Below, piece by piece: positions 11,691 to 11,734 of a stretch of DNA of 11,734 nucleotides. This DNA is from Candidatus Methanoplasma sp. (GTDB lineage Archaea > Thermoplasmatota > Thermoplasmata > Methanomassiliicoccales > Methanomethylophilaceae). Under the pieces are notes generated by a model. The model did not search any database. It was given only the letters and a program-made list of their open reading frames with translations, and was not told the origin of the DNA. How positions within the stretch are numbered: the stretch's first letter is position 1; every line of letters starts with the position of its first letter. Location: NCBI GenBank assembly GCA_031254265.1, contig JAIRUV010000125.1, positions 1 through 11,734 on the forward strand. The letters are read 5' to 3'. The position numbers were made by a program, and so were the translations under genes.

Positions 11691-11734
11691 TGGATGAGCT
11701 TTTGAAAAAAGGAAGTCTGAGGCTGAAGTGGGCA
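11687..11734 (+). CDS. 5' end of a gene, possibly S-adenosylhomocysteine hydrolase (cut by the window edge)
   Basis: Sixteen codons are visible (MMDELLKKGSLRLKWA). The ATG overlaps the stop of the preceding ligase gene (ATGA), so translation is coupled. A second ATG follows directly and may be the true start. The end of the fragment, KGSLRLKWA, resembles the conserved start of S-adenosylhomocysteine hydrolases (KGRLRIEWAE in many archaea). That enzyme recycles the by-product of SAM-dependent methylation. Only about nine residues support this, so the identity is tentative; that a gene starts here is fairly sure. Confidence 0.5.
   Translation, partial: MMDELLKKGSLRLKWA

Overview
The window is archaeal chromosome. 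The ribosomal proteins L1, L10/P0, L11 and L12/P1, SecE and Spt5 are of archaeal type, two genes (UPF0147, archaeal 4-phosphopantoate--beta-alanine ligase) are confined to or typical of archaea, and several genes have AT-rich TATA-like boxes about 26-30 nt before either a start codon or a short leader. Base composition is close to balanced. The gene set and the CdrS/FtsZ-like pair suggest a euryarchaeon; Thermoplasmata, possibly the methanogenic Methanomassiliicoccales, is my best guess from general likeness, not from a search.

Layout. Bases 1-1155 look accessory: a BRO-N/DinD-like gene (143-1003) flanked by non-coding or decayed sequence. Next is a leaderless DNA-3-methyladenine glycosylase I gene (tag, 1156-1746). 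Facing it is a two-gene minus-strand operon: UPF0147 (1868-2143) behind a 54-residue acidic protein (2157-2321). A GT87-like polytopic membrane glycosyltransferase (2453-3727) follows. Then come secE (3870-4091), spt5 with a large extra N-terminal domain (4112-4942) and rpl11 (4946-5419), tightly packed.

The usual run from rpl11 to rpl1 is interrupted by two minus-strand genes: a small MNT-type nucleotidyltransferase with an altered third acidic residue (5506-5823) and purC, apparently starting at TTG (5973-6653). A 345-base non-coding stretch (6654-6998) holds the purC promoter, a 9-bp inverted repeat, a strong TATA box, a 12-bp palindrome and a leader RNA fold that resembles an L1-binding site. 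Then follow rpl1 (TTG start), rpl10 and rpl12.

After rpl12 lies a ribbon-helix-helix gene immediately upstream of a short, divergent FtsZ-like gene. This order recalls the cdrS-ftsZ2 pair of haloarchaea, but the FtsZ-like protein lacks a recognisable catalytic T7 loop. It ends 35 bases inside the convergent trmJ-like methyltransferase gene. trmJ and the divergent 4-phosphopantoate--beta-alanine ligase (CoA synthesis) appear to share one TATA-like element. The window ends 16 codons into a gene whose start resembles S-adenosylhomocysteine hydrolase.

Most of the window serves translation, transcription elongation and protein export, with nucleotide, CoA and tRNA-modification genes around it. 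The points most worth checking are the Spt5 N-terminal domain, the FtsZ-like protein lacking T7 residues with its RHH partner, and the candidate L1 autoregulatory leader.
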